DNA of 64,000 nt from contig NW_005178475.1 in NCBI RefSeq assembly GCF_000341285.1, positions 124,001-188,000 of the forward strand, in the 5' to 3' direction. The notes below the pieces were generated by a model, which was given only the letters and a program-made list of their open reading frames with translations, had not been told where the DNA came from and made no database searches. Positions 11,901-21,534 of this stretch are shown here, piece by piece. The position numbers and the translations under genes are program-made. The DNA is from Galdieria sulphuraria (taxonomy: Eukaryota; Rhodophyta; Bangiophyceae; Galdieriales; Galdieriaceae). Position 1 is the stretch's first letter; each line of letters opens with the position of its first letter.

Positions 11901-12147
11901 TTTCTCTTTACAGTTCAAGGACAGAGGACGAGTTGTCTTTTCTTACTCATCAAATTATGAAGATATGTTTTTGTGTTGTGATGAACGGAGAGGCATTCTC
12001 TCTTCAAGGCTGACGAAGGACGAGACTCTTGTGACATTTGTTCTCTCATTTCTGTTCGAAGACTACGAAACCATAAGAAGAATTGATTATTTGGCAAAGG
12101 ACACAAGTATCTCAGAAACAGAATCGATGGTTTCGGAAAATTCTTAG
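5941..12147 (+). CDS. Giant myosin fused to IQ neck, GTPase-like, DnaJ and beta-trefoil domains
   Basis: One frame of 2068 codons with no intron. Residues 1-230 are polar. Residues about 237-265 resemble the myosin SH3-like subdomain. The motor spans about 290-1075, with P-loop GESGAGKTE (391-399), switch I NARTSLNSNSSRFGK (466-480), switch II DQSGFE (730-735), the block NYSNEKLQQQF and an actin-interface/relay block RYVRCLKPN. About ten IQ-like motifs follow (1081-1360). A second nucleotide-binding module has GAQGVGKSS at 1383-1391, DTVG at 1465 and THAD near 1527, like the Toc34/AIG1 class of GTPases. A J-domain with HPD at 1675-1677 follows (about 1645-1710). The last 350 residues carry fascin/FRG1-like motifs (APNGRFVSA, LNGRFLTL), suggesting actin-binding beta-trefoils. 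I know no myosin class with this order. Roles in actin-based transport or plastid surface work are guesses. Confidence 0.93.
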   Translation: MNKSEHESIQDFFQEDEKRKNEDSTEIFQSKGNPILSESFVQDCSDEGFALARELSKWTTERNTFVFDEKDENATCWINIQSEVSKEPNNNILSSSASGSAYPSTVVNPSSVINSFFSTHSNVAQSKFPDSLYKPVEPENSFYETGNRGQQREKNCPLWKDGLTAKEIMKEDCNGLVNCSSYLGIDKSFTEELKNSNVEATQERALSMNSVTRIEKHSTFSTSNKFSQSSEEHFNRVIIWYPNLEGSWSLGFLTSTGEVLDLKGNTVSSSTTARSEGFNDTKRYHLFHEDDLEDFDDAVELRSLHEAPILDLLRRRYTSEKIYTCVGGEALLVSINPYCPIPGLFNESTMERIFSNQLLGCSFQPHIFSMADAAYRNMLKSKTPQSLIISGESGAGKTEACKFILKYLVFLNDRERSYSSTCSMCKLYGLDSSNNSADDFSNVLVRSRIISEKLLHANPVLEAFGNARTSLNSNSSRFGKLIQIFYCLETGHILSARVRQFLFEKSRVSCASHRFGERNYHIFYQMIAGASPNERQSWLLADSVTCYRYLHGTAASSLNRKEDSLDFERTKTSMLSLGLRQEEMERIFSILSGILALGNVDFICDESETCLLRNPSVLETVCKLLMLDATELSHALTTTAVIVRGERFERRRSVDQATHARDALAKHIYEMVFEYLVCRLNQLLDPSTYLPQQEGTLKLPIDSLVHDQLRNSELSVLEDSTHISFLAILDQSGFEVTCDNSLEQLLINYSNEKLQQQFNDRISQCERQIYDEEDVPFNMHDMSNDDCQNRLDALERRPLGLLHLLDEECLAPRGTDDRFLQKLYDTLQSSSEEYKSFIRISELGRSRGEFLFRHFAGDVVYHTRDIVLKNRDHLHGDLVQVLKNSSNPIFLANSWMFEESDNFSTVRQTASSSFFESSFDMSRNGPFETSSFGSSPLTSTVLSQFRPQLAILMEILSSTSPRYVRCLKPNSRMRPREFIGKDVLRQLECSGVFEYVRLRRIGLPVRVPHDDFFYRFKNILYGIDIGTQNVTLEFLLERIVARADTIFDKRYAIGRSKVFVSDELYKYLEHMRFGTFTTAAIRIQKQWKMCLLRREFLILRHRVIFAQSLIRCRGPRNTFLRVKCSCKRIEAVYLMWQTKIEYERLRNATLVFQKLTRRWIACNLERLKVIRAATVIQRHFRSYWIQRRHRACVRIQRLWRSYLALRYYLKLKRSAIKIEAFWRCHLQRKQFLILCKTAVLLQTLWRMTCKRKTFLQMHRSVLYVQSQRRMVVSRVYFLSLLRAACEIQSFFRRYLARKQFTKICEATRLIQRRFRRYMAAQRILANIRGYLERKHYLTKIHSILTMQRLVRRWFARKFFSYLYDISLHQFSAAPVSSHVLVVGAQGVGKSSLINLMFGRKVVPVIGVDFQCDSLETSVISDAIEVSGPKLVTDLSSSTGVRVDQVRELSNVHVRAISLPGLTLLDTVGLYDIFSAQALVSHLRELPPINITSVIFVDRFDSYRIPEESLRALAIAFGPQIFERTIFSFTHADAPLKKNVKPEHVLQVKIAALSNVVQRITTELLDGCSLDSILSEVNNDGIPVCLFDTSEFTFDWRVDNPLNFASLRRLVSELLRQSRLCYVWSNVSYRSENLSHSLMKKRSGNYYSYFHTLGVSPSATFEEIRRTYRRLVLKYHPDRNRGMGTENVAQFRRIVQAYQALNEYYKGPDENVSDVWWNEEMLLSFCFEVSLQTSHGKYFHCSEDDPLLTCQKLSEVDFWSGKVTDDSRFIIWFVPCSKLGKFAISTLNGRFLTLDRNHHLVLQRPPAYVFRDGCLNEEVFEMPAFLFSLKFFPGKGFVTIKAPNGRFVSATKKDNLLIADRTKAKGWEIFSWRLNPSFRHPCYTFDDIVHNQFVAIVHSNNGLFWESDTKLKRIRTRGQQMETAERILFEFCGFKASSESNARFPEYRLRCGDGRVICAGKDGRVITVQTWERSQESLLLQRGRLVSRFSLQFKDRGRVVFSYSSNYEDMFLCCDERRGILSSRLTKDETLVTFVLSFLFEDYETIRRIDYLAKDTSISETESMVSENS

Positions 12148-12277
12148 AATAATTTGCGTCACTTCGCTTGATAACAAATTTAATCCTTTAGAGTTTAAGG
12201 TATATGGTCTTTTATGTGCATTTTTCAAGGTGTCGTTATTTATGAAAGTTTCAAAAATGAATCCTAACGATTCTTTG

Positions 12278-12990
12278 TTATCCATTTTCTCCATCACTTA
12301 TGTCGCTTTTCGTAGCGCTGCTATCTTTGAGGATAAAATCGTACTCACACTCAGAATCATCGAAATCTTCTTCTGGCACTTTATCCGTACCGTCGTCTGT
12401 AGAGGCAAAAATATTTTTCCTGACCAAATCAGAAGTAAAAACGGGTTGAGTTGAGTCGGCAGGAGGATTTGAAGCTGTTGACCGTGTGGTCTGCGTGGAC
12501 TGTTCTAAAACCACAGATTCAGCATCGATTTTCCCACTAGGTATATCTTTCAAGACTCCTGAAGAATTATTTTGCAGCGCTTCCAACTTCTACAACTTAT
12601 CAGAACAAAAGTACATACAGTGAATTGTGAAGAAACAACCTTGTTTAGCAAGTCTCGAGTATGTGATATTTCCTTGCAGCGCAACTCTAGTTCTTCTTTC
12701 TCCTTTCTAACAGACAGAATACTGTTCTGCAACTTGAGAACTTCTTCTTGAAGAGACTTCATCTTCTGACGTTGATTCCACGTTTCTTTGTCTAAACTGG
12801 CAGAAATCTGTCTCCGGTTTGTCTCCAGCTTCTCATATTCATCAACTATTGCCTTTGCCTGTTTTCTCGCTGCAATGTATTGCCTTTGTTTGTTACGAAG
12901 CAGGAAATATAACAGAACAGCTGCCAAACAAGCAAAGACAGTAATAAGAATATGTGAGAGGACCAGAGTTATCAGCAACCAAAGAGGCAT
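12278..12990 (-). CDS. Membrane-anchored coiled-coil protein, unknown function
   Basis: Two exons, 12990-12640 and 12589-12278, flank a 50-nt GT-AG intron and keep phase, giving 220 residues. The N-terminus is a hydrophobic segment (about residues 3-30) immediately followed by basic residues (RNKQRQ), so a signal anchor with a cytosolic tail is likely. Residues about 40-120 are Glu/Lys/Leu/Gln-rich with heptad-like spacing and should form a coiled coil. The C-terminal 100 residues are acidic and disordered, with a run of Asp/Glu (EEDFDDSECEYDF). No enzyme motif is seen. The layout resembles ER or Golgi tethers, but nothing shows that directly. It converges with the giant myosin gene, whose stop lies 130 nt away. 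Confidence 0.75.
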
Positions 12991-13067
12991 AAAAGTCGAA
13001 AAGGAATTTTATAAAAAAAATCATTCAGAAGAGGGGCTTCAAATCTTACATGGAAACTTGTGCTTTC

Positions 13068-13145
13068 CATCATTGAATATATAATAAATACAATATTTAA
13101 TCAATTCATCATTGAATATATAAGAAATACAATATTTAATCAATT
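13068..13145. repeat. Two tandem copies of a 39-bp AT-rich unit
   Basis: Positions 13068-13106 and 13107-13145 are identical except for one base (T versus G in the middle). The unit begins CATCATTGAATATATA and ends TTTAATCAATT. It lies just downstream of the malonyl-CoA transacylase gene and upstream of the coiled-coil gene. The near identity suggests a recent local duplication. Confidence 0.95.
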
Positions 13146-13204
13146 TTAATGACTCCGAGAAAAATTGAAAAGACATGGAACTCTTAAAATACAGAAATTT
13201 ATTC

Positions 13205-14344
13205 TCACTTCATCACAGTCGCATTTCCAATTTCGTCTAAGGAGGATGCCATCCATTTTCTGTTGATTCGACGCAACAAACCTGCCAAGGTCTTCCCTGG
13301 AGCCAGCTCTAGCCAATTTTGCTCTTCTGAAAAATTAGTTTCTATATATTTCATGCAGTCAGCCCATCTCACTGGTGATGTAAGTTGTTCTGTTAAACGA
13401 TGACGAATACTATTCGGAGACTCATTATGAGGACGACCTGTGACATTACACAAAACTGGATAGTTTGGAGACTGAATATCAACTTGTTCCAATGCCTTGG
13501 ACAATGTATCACTCGCAGACTCCATTAAAGGAGAGTGGAACGCCCCTGCAACTGATAAAGGAGTCGCCTTCAACTGCATTTTACTAGTTGCGTATTCAAT
13601 AGCTCTTTGACAAGCTTCTAAGTGTCCGCTAAGAACTACCTGACCAGGCGAGTTGAAGTTGGCAGGAATAAGAACTTGTCCTTGTCGTACTGCCGAACAA
13701 CACTCCCAAGCTTGTTGCTCACTGCAACCCATCAAAGCTACCATTCCACCTTTTGTGCGTTCTGAAGCTTCTTGCATGGCCTTACCACGAATTTGCACCA
13801 GACGTAACGCATCTTGCCACAACAAAGCTCCTCCAAGAACAAGGGCAGTGTATTCTCCTAAACTTAATCCTGCCAAAGCAGAAAAGGATATAGCTTCTTT
13901 AGAAACCAATTTGACTTCTTGAGAAGATATCCAACTTATATAAGAAACGAGAAAGATGGCAGGTTGAGCAACATCAGTGCGATCCAGAGTTTCTTTAGGA
14001 CCGTCACAACAGATCTCCGAAATTGACTGTGGAAAACAACTGGATAACAAGTCGTCGGCTTCTTCAAATAATTCTTTGGCAGATAAGCTTTTTTCGATCC
14101 AAAGTTTGCCCATCCCTGCATACTGTGCCCCTTGTCCTGGACATAAGACGACGGTTGGCCGAGCAGAAGCCTGGACGTTACTGAGCCTTCTTTCTACTTT
14201 CTTAAAACCATAATATTCGGTCCTTCTTCGCGCAAGCTTAGTAATTTGCTGCTTTAAGAATCTAAACTGGTAAAGTTTTCCGGAACAAGTCTTTGAAACT
14301 GAAATAGGTGAAAGAAACGAGAACCGTGGTTTAGTCTTGTTCAT
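13205..14344 (-). CDS. fabD: Malonyl-CoA:acyl carrier protein transacylase (organellar)
   Basis: Single exon of 379 codons. The first in-frame ATG is at 14344; a TTG lies five codons upstream. The enzyme moves malonyl from CoA to acyl carrier protein for type II fatty-acid synthesis. Visible motifs are PGQGAQ near residue 70, the nucleophile elbow GLSLGEY with the catalytic Ser at about 161, and GAFHSPLM with the catalytic His at about 270. Residues 1-60 before the fold are rich in Ser, Lys and Arg and poor in acids, fitting a plastid (or mitochondrial) transit peptide. Residue spacing and length fit plant and bacterial FabD plus a targeting sequence. The RAPTOR gene diverges from it 237 nt away, so the two may share a promoter region. 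Confidence 0.93.
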   Translation of the reverse strand: MNKTKPRFSFLSPISVSKTCSGKLYQFRFLKQQITKLARRRTEYYGFKKVERRLSNVQASARPTVVLCPGQGAQYAGMGKLWIEKSLSAKELFEEADDLLSSCFPQSISEICCDGPKETLDRTDVAQPAIFLVSYISWISSQEVKLVSKEAISFSALAGLSLGEYTALVLGGALLWQDALRLVQIRGKAMQEASERTKGGMVALMGCSEQQAWECCSAVRQGQVLIPANFNSPGQVVLSGHLEACQRAIEYATSKMQLKATPLSVAGAFHSPLMESASDTLSKALEQVDIQSPNYPVLCNVTGRPHNESPNSIRHRLTEQLTSPVRWADCMKYIETNFSEEQNWLELAPGKTLAGLLRRINRKWMASSLDEIGNATVMK

Positions 14345-14581
14345 GAACGCATGCTTCAATTTATTGGGCCAAAGAAATATATATAAATAATAAATATGGT
14401 GTCTTCATCATACGAGTCGCCTTCTCATTTGCAGCTAAGAACAATGTTCCAATCTAAAAAACTTTTAAGAAGGTTTTGCTGCAAAACAGTATGATAAGTA
14501 ATTTCACAGTCCTGATTGCAAAGCCAAGTTCATCATGTTTATCTTTTGGTTGCGGATTGTTCCGATTTCTTGTTTCCTGTC

Positions 14582-17500
14582 ATGAGCTTATGGAACTATC
14601 TATTAAATTCTGAGCACCTCGAGCTTTTAGACGTAAGAGTCTAGTTGAAACAGGCTATCATAAGTTATTAATATTGTTGGGTTTTAGGCTGTGGAAGCTA
14701 GAAAGACAGCAGCTCTTGCAGGAGACTCGCACATCGAGTCTTGGAGAATCCGATACCGACTGAAAACGGTTTGCGTAGCGTTGGTTGTTTGTTTGAATGT
14801 GGGAGTAGACCCAGTAAGTTGTTTCTTCAGTAAAATTTTGTTTCTCACAGCCCATCTCAGCCGGATGTTGTCAAACCCAAACCCTGTGCAAGGCTCGAGT
14901 GTTGGATAGATCCAACCGCCTTACCTTCTCAAAAGGCGATAGAATCAATTGGAAAAGCTTTGCAACTTCAGTATGAACGTTGGCAACCCAGAGCGCGTTA
15001 CAAGGTTGCTGCAGACCCTACAGTAGAAGAAGTCAAGAAGCTTTGTGTGAGTCTTCGTAGAAGTGCCAAAGAAGAGCGTGTTTTATTTCACTATAACGGT
15101 CATGGGGTACCTAGACCAACAGCTAATGGAGAAGTATATAATGTTTGTATTGTAATCTCGAACATGGTTAACTTTCAAATAGATTTGGGTTTTTAATAAG
15201 AACTACACACAGTACATTCCCCTGTCGTTGTACGACTTGCAGACTTGGCTCGGAGTTCCGTCTATTTACGTCTTTGATTGTTCTTCAGGAGGTTTGGCTC
15301 TTTCGTGCTTTCTACAATTGGCAGAGCATCGGATAAACGAGCAAAAAACAGCACAGATTGAAGGACGTATCCAACAGGAGGACACACAAGCTGCTTATTT
15401 TCAAGACCGTAAAATTACTGAACGAGAGTCTCCATCAGCTTCAGATTTCTCTAACCTTACGGAGTCCTCTTCTTTCAAAGATTCTATTCTTCTTGCGGCT
15501 TGTCGAGGAGACGAGGTTTTGCCTACCAATCCTAATTATCCAGCGGATATTTTCACGGCTTGTCTTACAACTCCAATTAAGATAGCTCTTCGTTGGTTTC
15601 TTAGTCGTACGATGGTCTCGGGTCTCAGTGTTGAAATGTTAGATCACATACCGGGCAAATTGAATGATAGGAAGACTATGCTTGGAGAGTTGAACTGGTG
15701 CGTCTAATTTCTTTCCAGTTTTTTTGGAAGATGCTAAATTTGTTGCTTTAAGGATATTCACTGCTATCACAGATACGATAGCATGGAATACATTACCAAG
15801 ACCACTATTTAAGAGGCTTTTCAGACAAGATTTACTTGTTGCATCCTTATTTCGAAATTATATATTAGCGGAAAGAGTCATGAAGTCTCTCAATTGCACG
15901 CCTGTGACGCACCCTGAACTACCACCCATGTATAACCATCCATTGTGGCAGTCATGGGACTACACAGTGGAGTTGTGTTTGGCACAGTTACCCGCAATTT
16001 TGTCGAGTGCAGAAGCAGCTGGAATATCAAGAGAGTCTATAGACGGATCTTTAGCGTCAGTTCCCAGCCCAACCGTCTCAGATTCACAGTCAGTGGATAG
16101 TGTCAATTTTTCAGAGGATAATAGATCAAGTAGATATATTGACCAGGTCCCTTATGATCCAATCCCATTTTTTGATGATCAGGTATTCTTGATTTGAACT
16201 TTGTACAAAATGTTAACTCTGTGCAAGATAACCGCGTTTGAGATTTGGTTAGATATGGCCGATGAGCAGGAAGACGCTCCAGAACAACTTCCCATCGTAC
16301 TGCAAGTTCTTTTGAGTCAATCTTATCGGTTGCGAGCGTTGCGTTTATTATCTCGTTTCTTTGAGTTGGGAAGCTGGGCAGTTGATCTGGGTCTTTCAGT
16401 TGGTATTTTCCCTTATGTGCTGAAATTGCTTCAGAGTCCTTCTAAAGAAATACGAGAGGTAAGATCTGCAGCTCTCAAGTCGGTTAACTCTTATGGACAG
16501 ACGTGTAGGAACTTGTCTATATTTGGGGCAAGATCGTTTGTCAAGATCACTCTTGTGCAGTAGACTTGGTGAGGGATGGTGGGCATCTGTATTTTGTCGA
16601 CTTTTTAGAATATGAAGATACTCCTGAAGAATGTAAGACGATGGCACTTTACGTCTTGTCAGTAGTTTCAACTGTCTTGCCTGATAAATTGAAGGAGGTG
16701 CGTTGTAAAAAGAAATTCCTTTCAACTTTTTGTAACTTTGATTAAGACGAGGATAATGAACACCCTAATTAGCCAATGCAAAGATATGCATAGTGCAATG
16801 GTCAGGAAGTGGGCCTTTTTGTGTTTAGCGAAAATGTTTAAACATGTTCCTTCGGCAATCGACGAAGTTGTGAATCTCGACGAATTGATGCGTTTAATAG
16901 TTCTTTCCACGAGACAAGACGAGTCTCCAGAGGTTCGGGCTTCGGTTCTGTATACTTTGGAATTCTTTCCACCAGTGAAGGTTGTTTACTTTCAAAACGA
17001 AGCCTTCGATTTACCACCTTCTCTAATGCCTCTTTCTTTTGACGATGCTGTTCTTCCCCTGATTTTATATTTGATTCACGTTTGTTCCCAGGAGGCATCT
17101 CCCATTGTCCGTCGAGAAGCTGCTAAACTTGCTGTTAGAACCAAGAAGCATCTAAGAGAACAAAATGTTTCAAGTACAGAGCATGATAATAGAACAGTTC
17201 ATATTGTCTTAGAATTCCTTTATGAGGTTTTAAAATATCTTTCGACCGATCCTCAGACTGAGATTTCCGCTCTTGTACAAGAAGTATTGAAAGATACAAG
17301 TGTTTGTACTAATGACGAACAGACGCAACGTGGAACCTTACAAAAAAGATCAGGAGAACATACAGATGCGACATCGAATGTATCTTCGTTGTCTTCATCA
17401 CCAGGTTTGTTGTTGTTGCTGCATGAATTACCTATTGTTTGAACATTTATTAGGCTCCTTGGAAGAAGCATTACCTACTCGAAAAGACTCACTTTCAAGA

Positions 17501-18862
17501 AGCACGAATTCCATGCCTCGGGTAATGTCAATAGAAGGAATTAGTCAACTTTTTCGTGGTTTTACTTCAAAGGGAAAGTTTCAAGAGGCTTCATTAAAGT
17601 CAAATAGCTTTCCCCAATATTCACATTCTGTTGGTCGAGAAGCAGTTGTTTCAGATAGACCGTGGCATCTTCCATCCTTATATGACTGGAGTCAAGGAAC
17701 TATAATGTATCTGCGAGCACCACATTCAGTTGAAACTCCCAATCTCTATCCCAACTCAACTTTTGGAGTCAAAGATATGACAACGTTGAGTAATTGGAGA
17801 GCCGTTTCTAGAGTGGATAGTGATAGCATTGCCGACTCCAAAGTGAAGTCTCTTAAAGAAGTTGCCATTTTGGATATGGGAGGTGGCTCCGTGACTTCGC
17901 TGGCTTTTGGCACTGGTACAACTTTATTAGTTGGTTCTTCAAAAGGAGAATTAAGTGAATGGGACTATCAAAAAGGTATTCGGAAGCAATCATTCCTGAA
18001 TAGTGAGGATGCAGTCAGTCATATATTTTATGGAGGAGATATGGAGCTTAAGTATATAGATGACAACTTTAGCATCGTAATAACAGGTTCGAAATATGGG
18101 CAAGTGAAAATTTGGCGTTTGTACAAAGACAAGCCTACTGTACGATTAATAAGCAGCTGGCGAAATTTCGACCGTACATATTATGACAGTTCCATTCAGA
18201 ATAGAAAAAGGCTTGTCATGTCGTGCAACACTTTTACGGCTCGAGTAGCTTCCAATTCTAGTGGCTTCTTAAATATTTGGGATATTCCCTCGGAGCGTCT
18301 TTTAAAGAGATATTATTTAGGTGAGAAAACAGAACTATGCAGTGCATCTTGGACTTGTCCTATAGAAATCATGGGACCGCATGTTGTCTTCAGTGGCACT
18401 AGTAATGGAAATATTATATTGGCAGATACTCGTTGCTCTGAAGATGAGATTACCACAATTCAGGTTGACGATATACATGGCCATAGGGAGGTGATTTCTG
18501 TTGATTCACAAAGGACAGCTGCGTGTGATCGCTTGCTTTCAGCATCAGGCTCGGGACGCATTGCTATCTGGGACCCAAGAAAAATAACGCAGAAAAGAGA
18601 AAGTCTTATGTTAGAACTGGAAGCGTATCGGGGTGAATTGAGCACGATGACTGCAAGAAGTAATGCATCCACAATCTTCGCGGGCTCCGGCAAGAACTGT
18701 GTAAAAATTTTCGGAAGCCAAGGAAGTATGTTGAGAATGATTCGATATCATGAAGGTTCTATGAGTACACAAATTGGTCCTGTCACTTCCATTGTTTGTC
18801 ACCCTGAAAGCCCTAAGTTTGCATTCGGTTGTTCAGATTCTGTGGTTTCTGTCTATGATTAG
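14582..18862 (+). CDS. RAPTOR: RAPTOR, regulatory subunit of TOR complex 1
   Basis: Nine exons: 14582-14632, 14688-14813, 14861-15133, 15183-15697, 15753-16182, 16228-16458, 16509-16697, 16747-17404, 17454-18862; introns are 45-55 nt with GT-AG ends and consistent phase. The protein has 1293 residues, near the animal and plant size. The N-terminal raptor-conserved caspase-like domain is clear ([40 protein letters not shown]). HEAT-like repeats follow ([28 protein letters not shown]) and the last 400 residues form WD40 repeats. RAPTOR brings substrates to TOR kinase and links nutrient state to ribosome production and autophagy. The short exon 1 is my best fit, because an ATG, a good donor and phase all agree; it is the least certain part. 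Confidence 0.95.
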
Positions 18863-19358
18863 CTTTACTGATTGAACACTAGTAACAAGCACCTTGATCT
18901 CGTGTAATTTTAGTACGAGAGACGTTGCTTCTGCTTTCTGAACGTATTGACCATAGAATTATCTATTTCGAGTTCGGCAAAAGAAGCTACAAAATGACAA
19001 GAACTTGTCTGGACGATAAGCAATTTTACGCTCTTGACGAATACCCATGAGTCTCGTTTGATTATTAATTACTAGCTTCTAATATTTTCATTACGTTGTA
19101 CGTTACTTCGTTGGTTTCCACTTAAAACTATGTAGTTTTTCACGAAGGGTCTAAGCAAGAAGCATCTCTTCCTAACGTCGATTTGGTTTCTGAAGTAGTG
19201 AAATGAAATTTCTTACTGCACCTTTACAGAGACTACACTGCTCCTGAAGGCAAACTGCACTTGAAATGGTTACAAGCGTCCAATGAGTACTCTAAGAGAA
19301 TATACAAACTTCAACGAGAATTGTTACGCCATTTGGGCGGCCACCCATCAGAAAAGGT
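18863..19358 (+). other. Intergenic region with a possible upstream exon of the reductase gene
   Basis: Between RAPTOR and the reductase, the frame 19207-19371 contains a protein-like stretch (about 19231-19356) with composition like coding DNA (EGKLHLKWLQASNEYSKR, then LQRELLRHLGG). It ends in a good splice donor (AAG|GTATGG) that overlaps the start codon of the reductase. The earlier part, 18863-19200, shows no convincing exon. It may be a 5' exon of the reductase, a separate small gene or chance. Confidence 0.35.
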
Positions 19359-21534
19359 ATGGCATTGCTAGTCGTGCTACTGGTGTTTCTCGTAACTGCA
19401 ATTTATGTGGTTTTTTTCTGTAACTTATGTGATACTAAGAAACCAGACAAATTGAAGGAAAAACGTTTTGAAAATTTCTTGCTGAAGAAAGTCGACTTGT
19501 CAGTTCGTACTACAGAAACTCAAGGGAAGAAGAAGACTTTGTCCCCGCTTGAACGCTTGAAGCAAGAAGTATTTCAACACGCCAGTCCTAGTTGCACTGG
19601 TACAAAGCGAGTAATCGTAGCATATGGAACAGAGTATGGTTTTAGCAGAGAAGTTGCCAAGAAAATTGCGGAACGACTTTCGCAACATTTTGGAACGGAC
19701 AGCATCTCAGTCCGGTTGTTGAATTTGCTCCACTGGGAAATAGTTGACTGGAAAAGAGAAGAACTAACACTTGTTGCCTGTTCAACCACTGGGGATGGGG
19801 TTCTTCCAAACGAAGCAAAGGACTTTTATGACGGTTTGAAAGAGAAGTTTGAGGAAGGAGAACTTCAAAACTTGAATTTTGCAGTTTTGGCTTTAGGAGA
19901 CCGTGGTTATCCTCACTTTTGCAGAGCTGGAAAGCTGATCGAAGAAACTTTGAAAAATATTACGGGGAAGGAATCCATCGTTGCTCGAGGAGAAGTGGAC
20001 CAAGAGGACTGGCCAGTCATTGAAGATTGGATAGATAACGTAATTGGCTGTCTGGACAACAAAGATTTATTAACTGTCACAACGAGTGCTGATTATTTAG
20101 AAGAAGCGTTGGACATGAAGTTTGGAACAAATGATGTGAATGGCTATGTGGGTTCAACTTTTCCGGATGCTGGCCATAGCAAGGAGAACCCATTTTTGGC
20201 TAAAGTATTAGAAAGAAGATTGCTGACGAAGTATGAGCTTTCAGATGACAAGGAAGTTTTGCACATAGAGCTAGATTTATCCAACTCGGGCATTCAGGTA
20301 AGCCAACTCAACTTGAAATGAAGGAAAATTCATTCTCGATAGTATACACCTGGTGATGCATTGGCAGTTCTTCCCACAAATTGTCCGAAGCAAGTGGAAA
20401 GACTTCTCGTTGCATTGGGGGCGACGGGAGAAGAAGAGGTATTTACTCGCATAGATAATAGTAGGATCTATTTTAATAGTTGTACAATAGCTTTCAAGTT
20501 CCGACAATTCGCCCATATCTCTGAAGAATATTTTGACATACAATTTGGATATAAAAAATGTTAAGCCGGAGCTTTTAATGTTTTTGAGGCAATGTGCATA
20601 TTCAGACAATGACTTGAAGGTACTGGACGAACTGCTAGATGTTGAAAAAGGTGGTCTAAGCAAGAAAAACGAAGTTCTTCGAGGTAATATCATATATATA
20701 GTAGTTTCCGTTTTAACTGTAAATTTGTGTGATAGGTTACCTTGCATCTCGTGAGGTTTATGATGTGCTGGCCGAATTCAGTTCTGCTTCTGTTGATCTT
20801 CAAAAGTTTGTACAACACTTAAGACCACTATCGCCGCGTTACTACTCGATTTCATCATCGTCTCTTGTGGATAGTAATCGGGTATCAATCACAGTCGCAG
20901 TGGTTCGATACGAACTATTGGGTTTAGATCGAGTTGGCGTAGCGACAACCTATCTGGCAGATAGAGTCGATATAGGAAACCGAATTCCTGTCTTTTTGTC
21001 AAAGAATGACAATTTCAGGCTGCCATCAGTATGTTTTGCTTTGTGTCATTTTATTTCACTAATAATCCGAGTTAGAATGGCTCCACTCCTATTATTATGA
21101 TAGGCCCTGGAACTGGTATTGCTCCATTCCGTGCTTTTTTGTTGGAGCGTGAAAGAATGGGAAGTACGGGTAGAAACGTACTATTTTTTGGCTGTAGGCA
21201 CAAGGACGGTGATTTTTTGTATGCAAATGAACTTCAAGCTTTTGTGGATCGTGGTTTCCTTGACCTTTTTGTAGCTTTTTCGAGAGATCAACCTAAGAAG
21301 ATATATGTCCAAGATGTTATGTTAGAACAATCAGCCTTTCTTTGGTCGCTTCTTGAGCAAGGAGCCCATGTGTATGTTTGCGGAGATGGTACAAGAATGG
21401 CCAATGACGTTCATGAAGCGTGGCTCCGTATCATTTCGTCTCATAGGCCTGGTTGCTCCAGGGAAGACGCTTTGGAGTTTATGGAAGCTTTGGAGAGGAA
21501 TTCTCGATATCAGCGTGACGTTTGGATTACATGA
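19359..21534 (+). CDS. POR: NADPH-cytochrome P450 reductase (diflavin reductase)
   Basis: Exons 19359-20297, 20343-20438, 20491-20683, 20736-21028 and 21076-21534 give 659 residues. The N-terminus is a strong hydrophobic segment (residues about 2-26), as in ER-anchored P450 reductases. An FMN-binding flavodoxin domain follows (YGTEYGFSREVA; STTGDGVLPNEA; LALGDRGYPHFC). A FAD domain has RYYSISSSS and a connecting region with LTYNLDI. The NADPH-binding part has GPGTGIAPFRAF and VYVCGDG, and the protein ends DVWIT, close to the usual DVWS. It passes electrons from NADPH to ER P450s, including sterol 14-demethylase. Sulfite reductase flavoprotein and NDOR1-type enzymes were considered, but the membrane anchor and C-terminus favour P450 reductase. 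The 5' end could be spliced differently (see findings). Confidence 0.9.

Noticed and set aside
12083-12454. Plus-strand frame overlapping the end of the myosin gene and the next gene
   Set aside because: It overlaps two supported genes, has no domain and unremarkable composition.
13936-14213. Plus-strand frames antisense to malonyl-CoA transacylase
   Set aside because: They are shadows of a well-supported gene with conserved catalytic motifs on the other strand.
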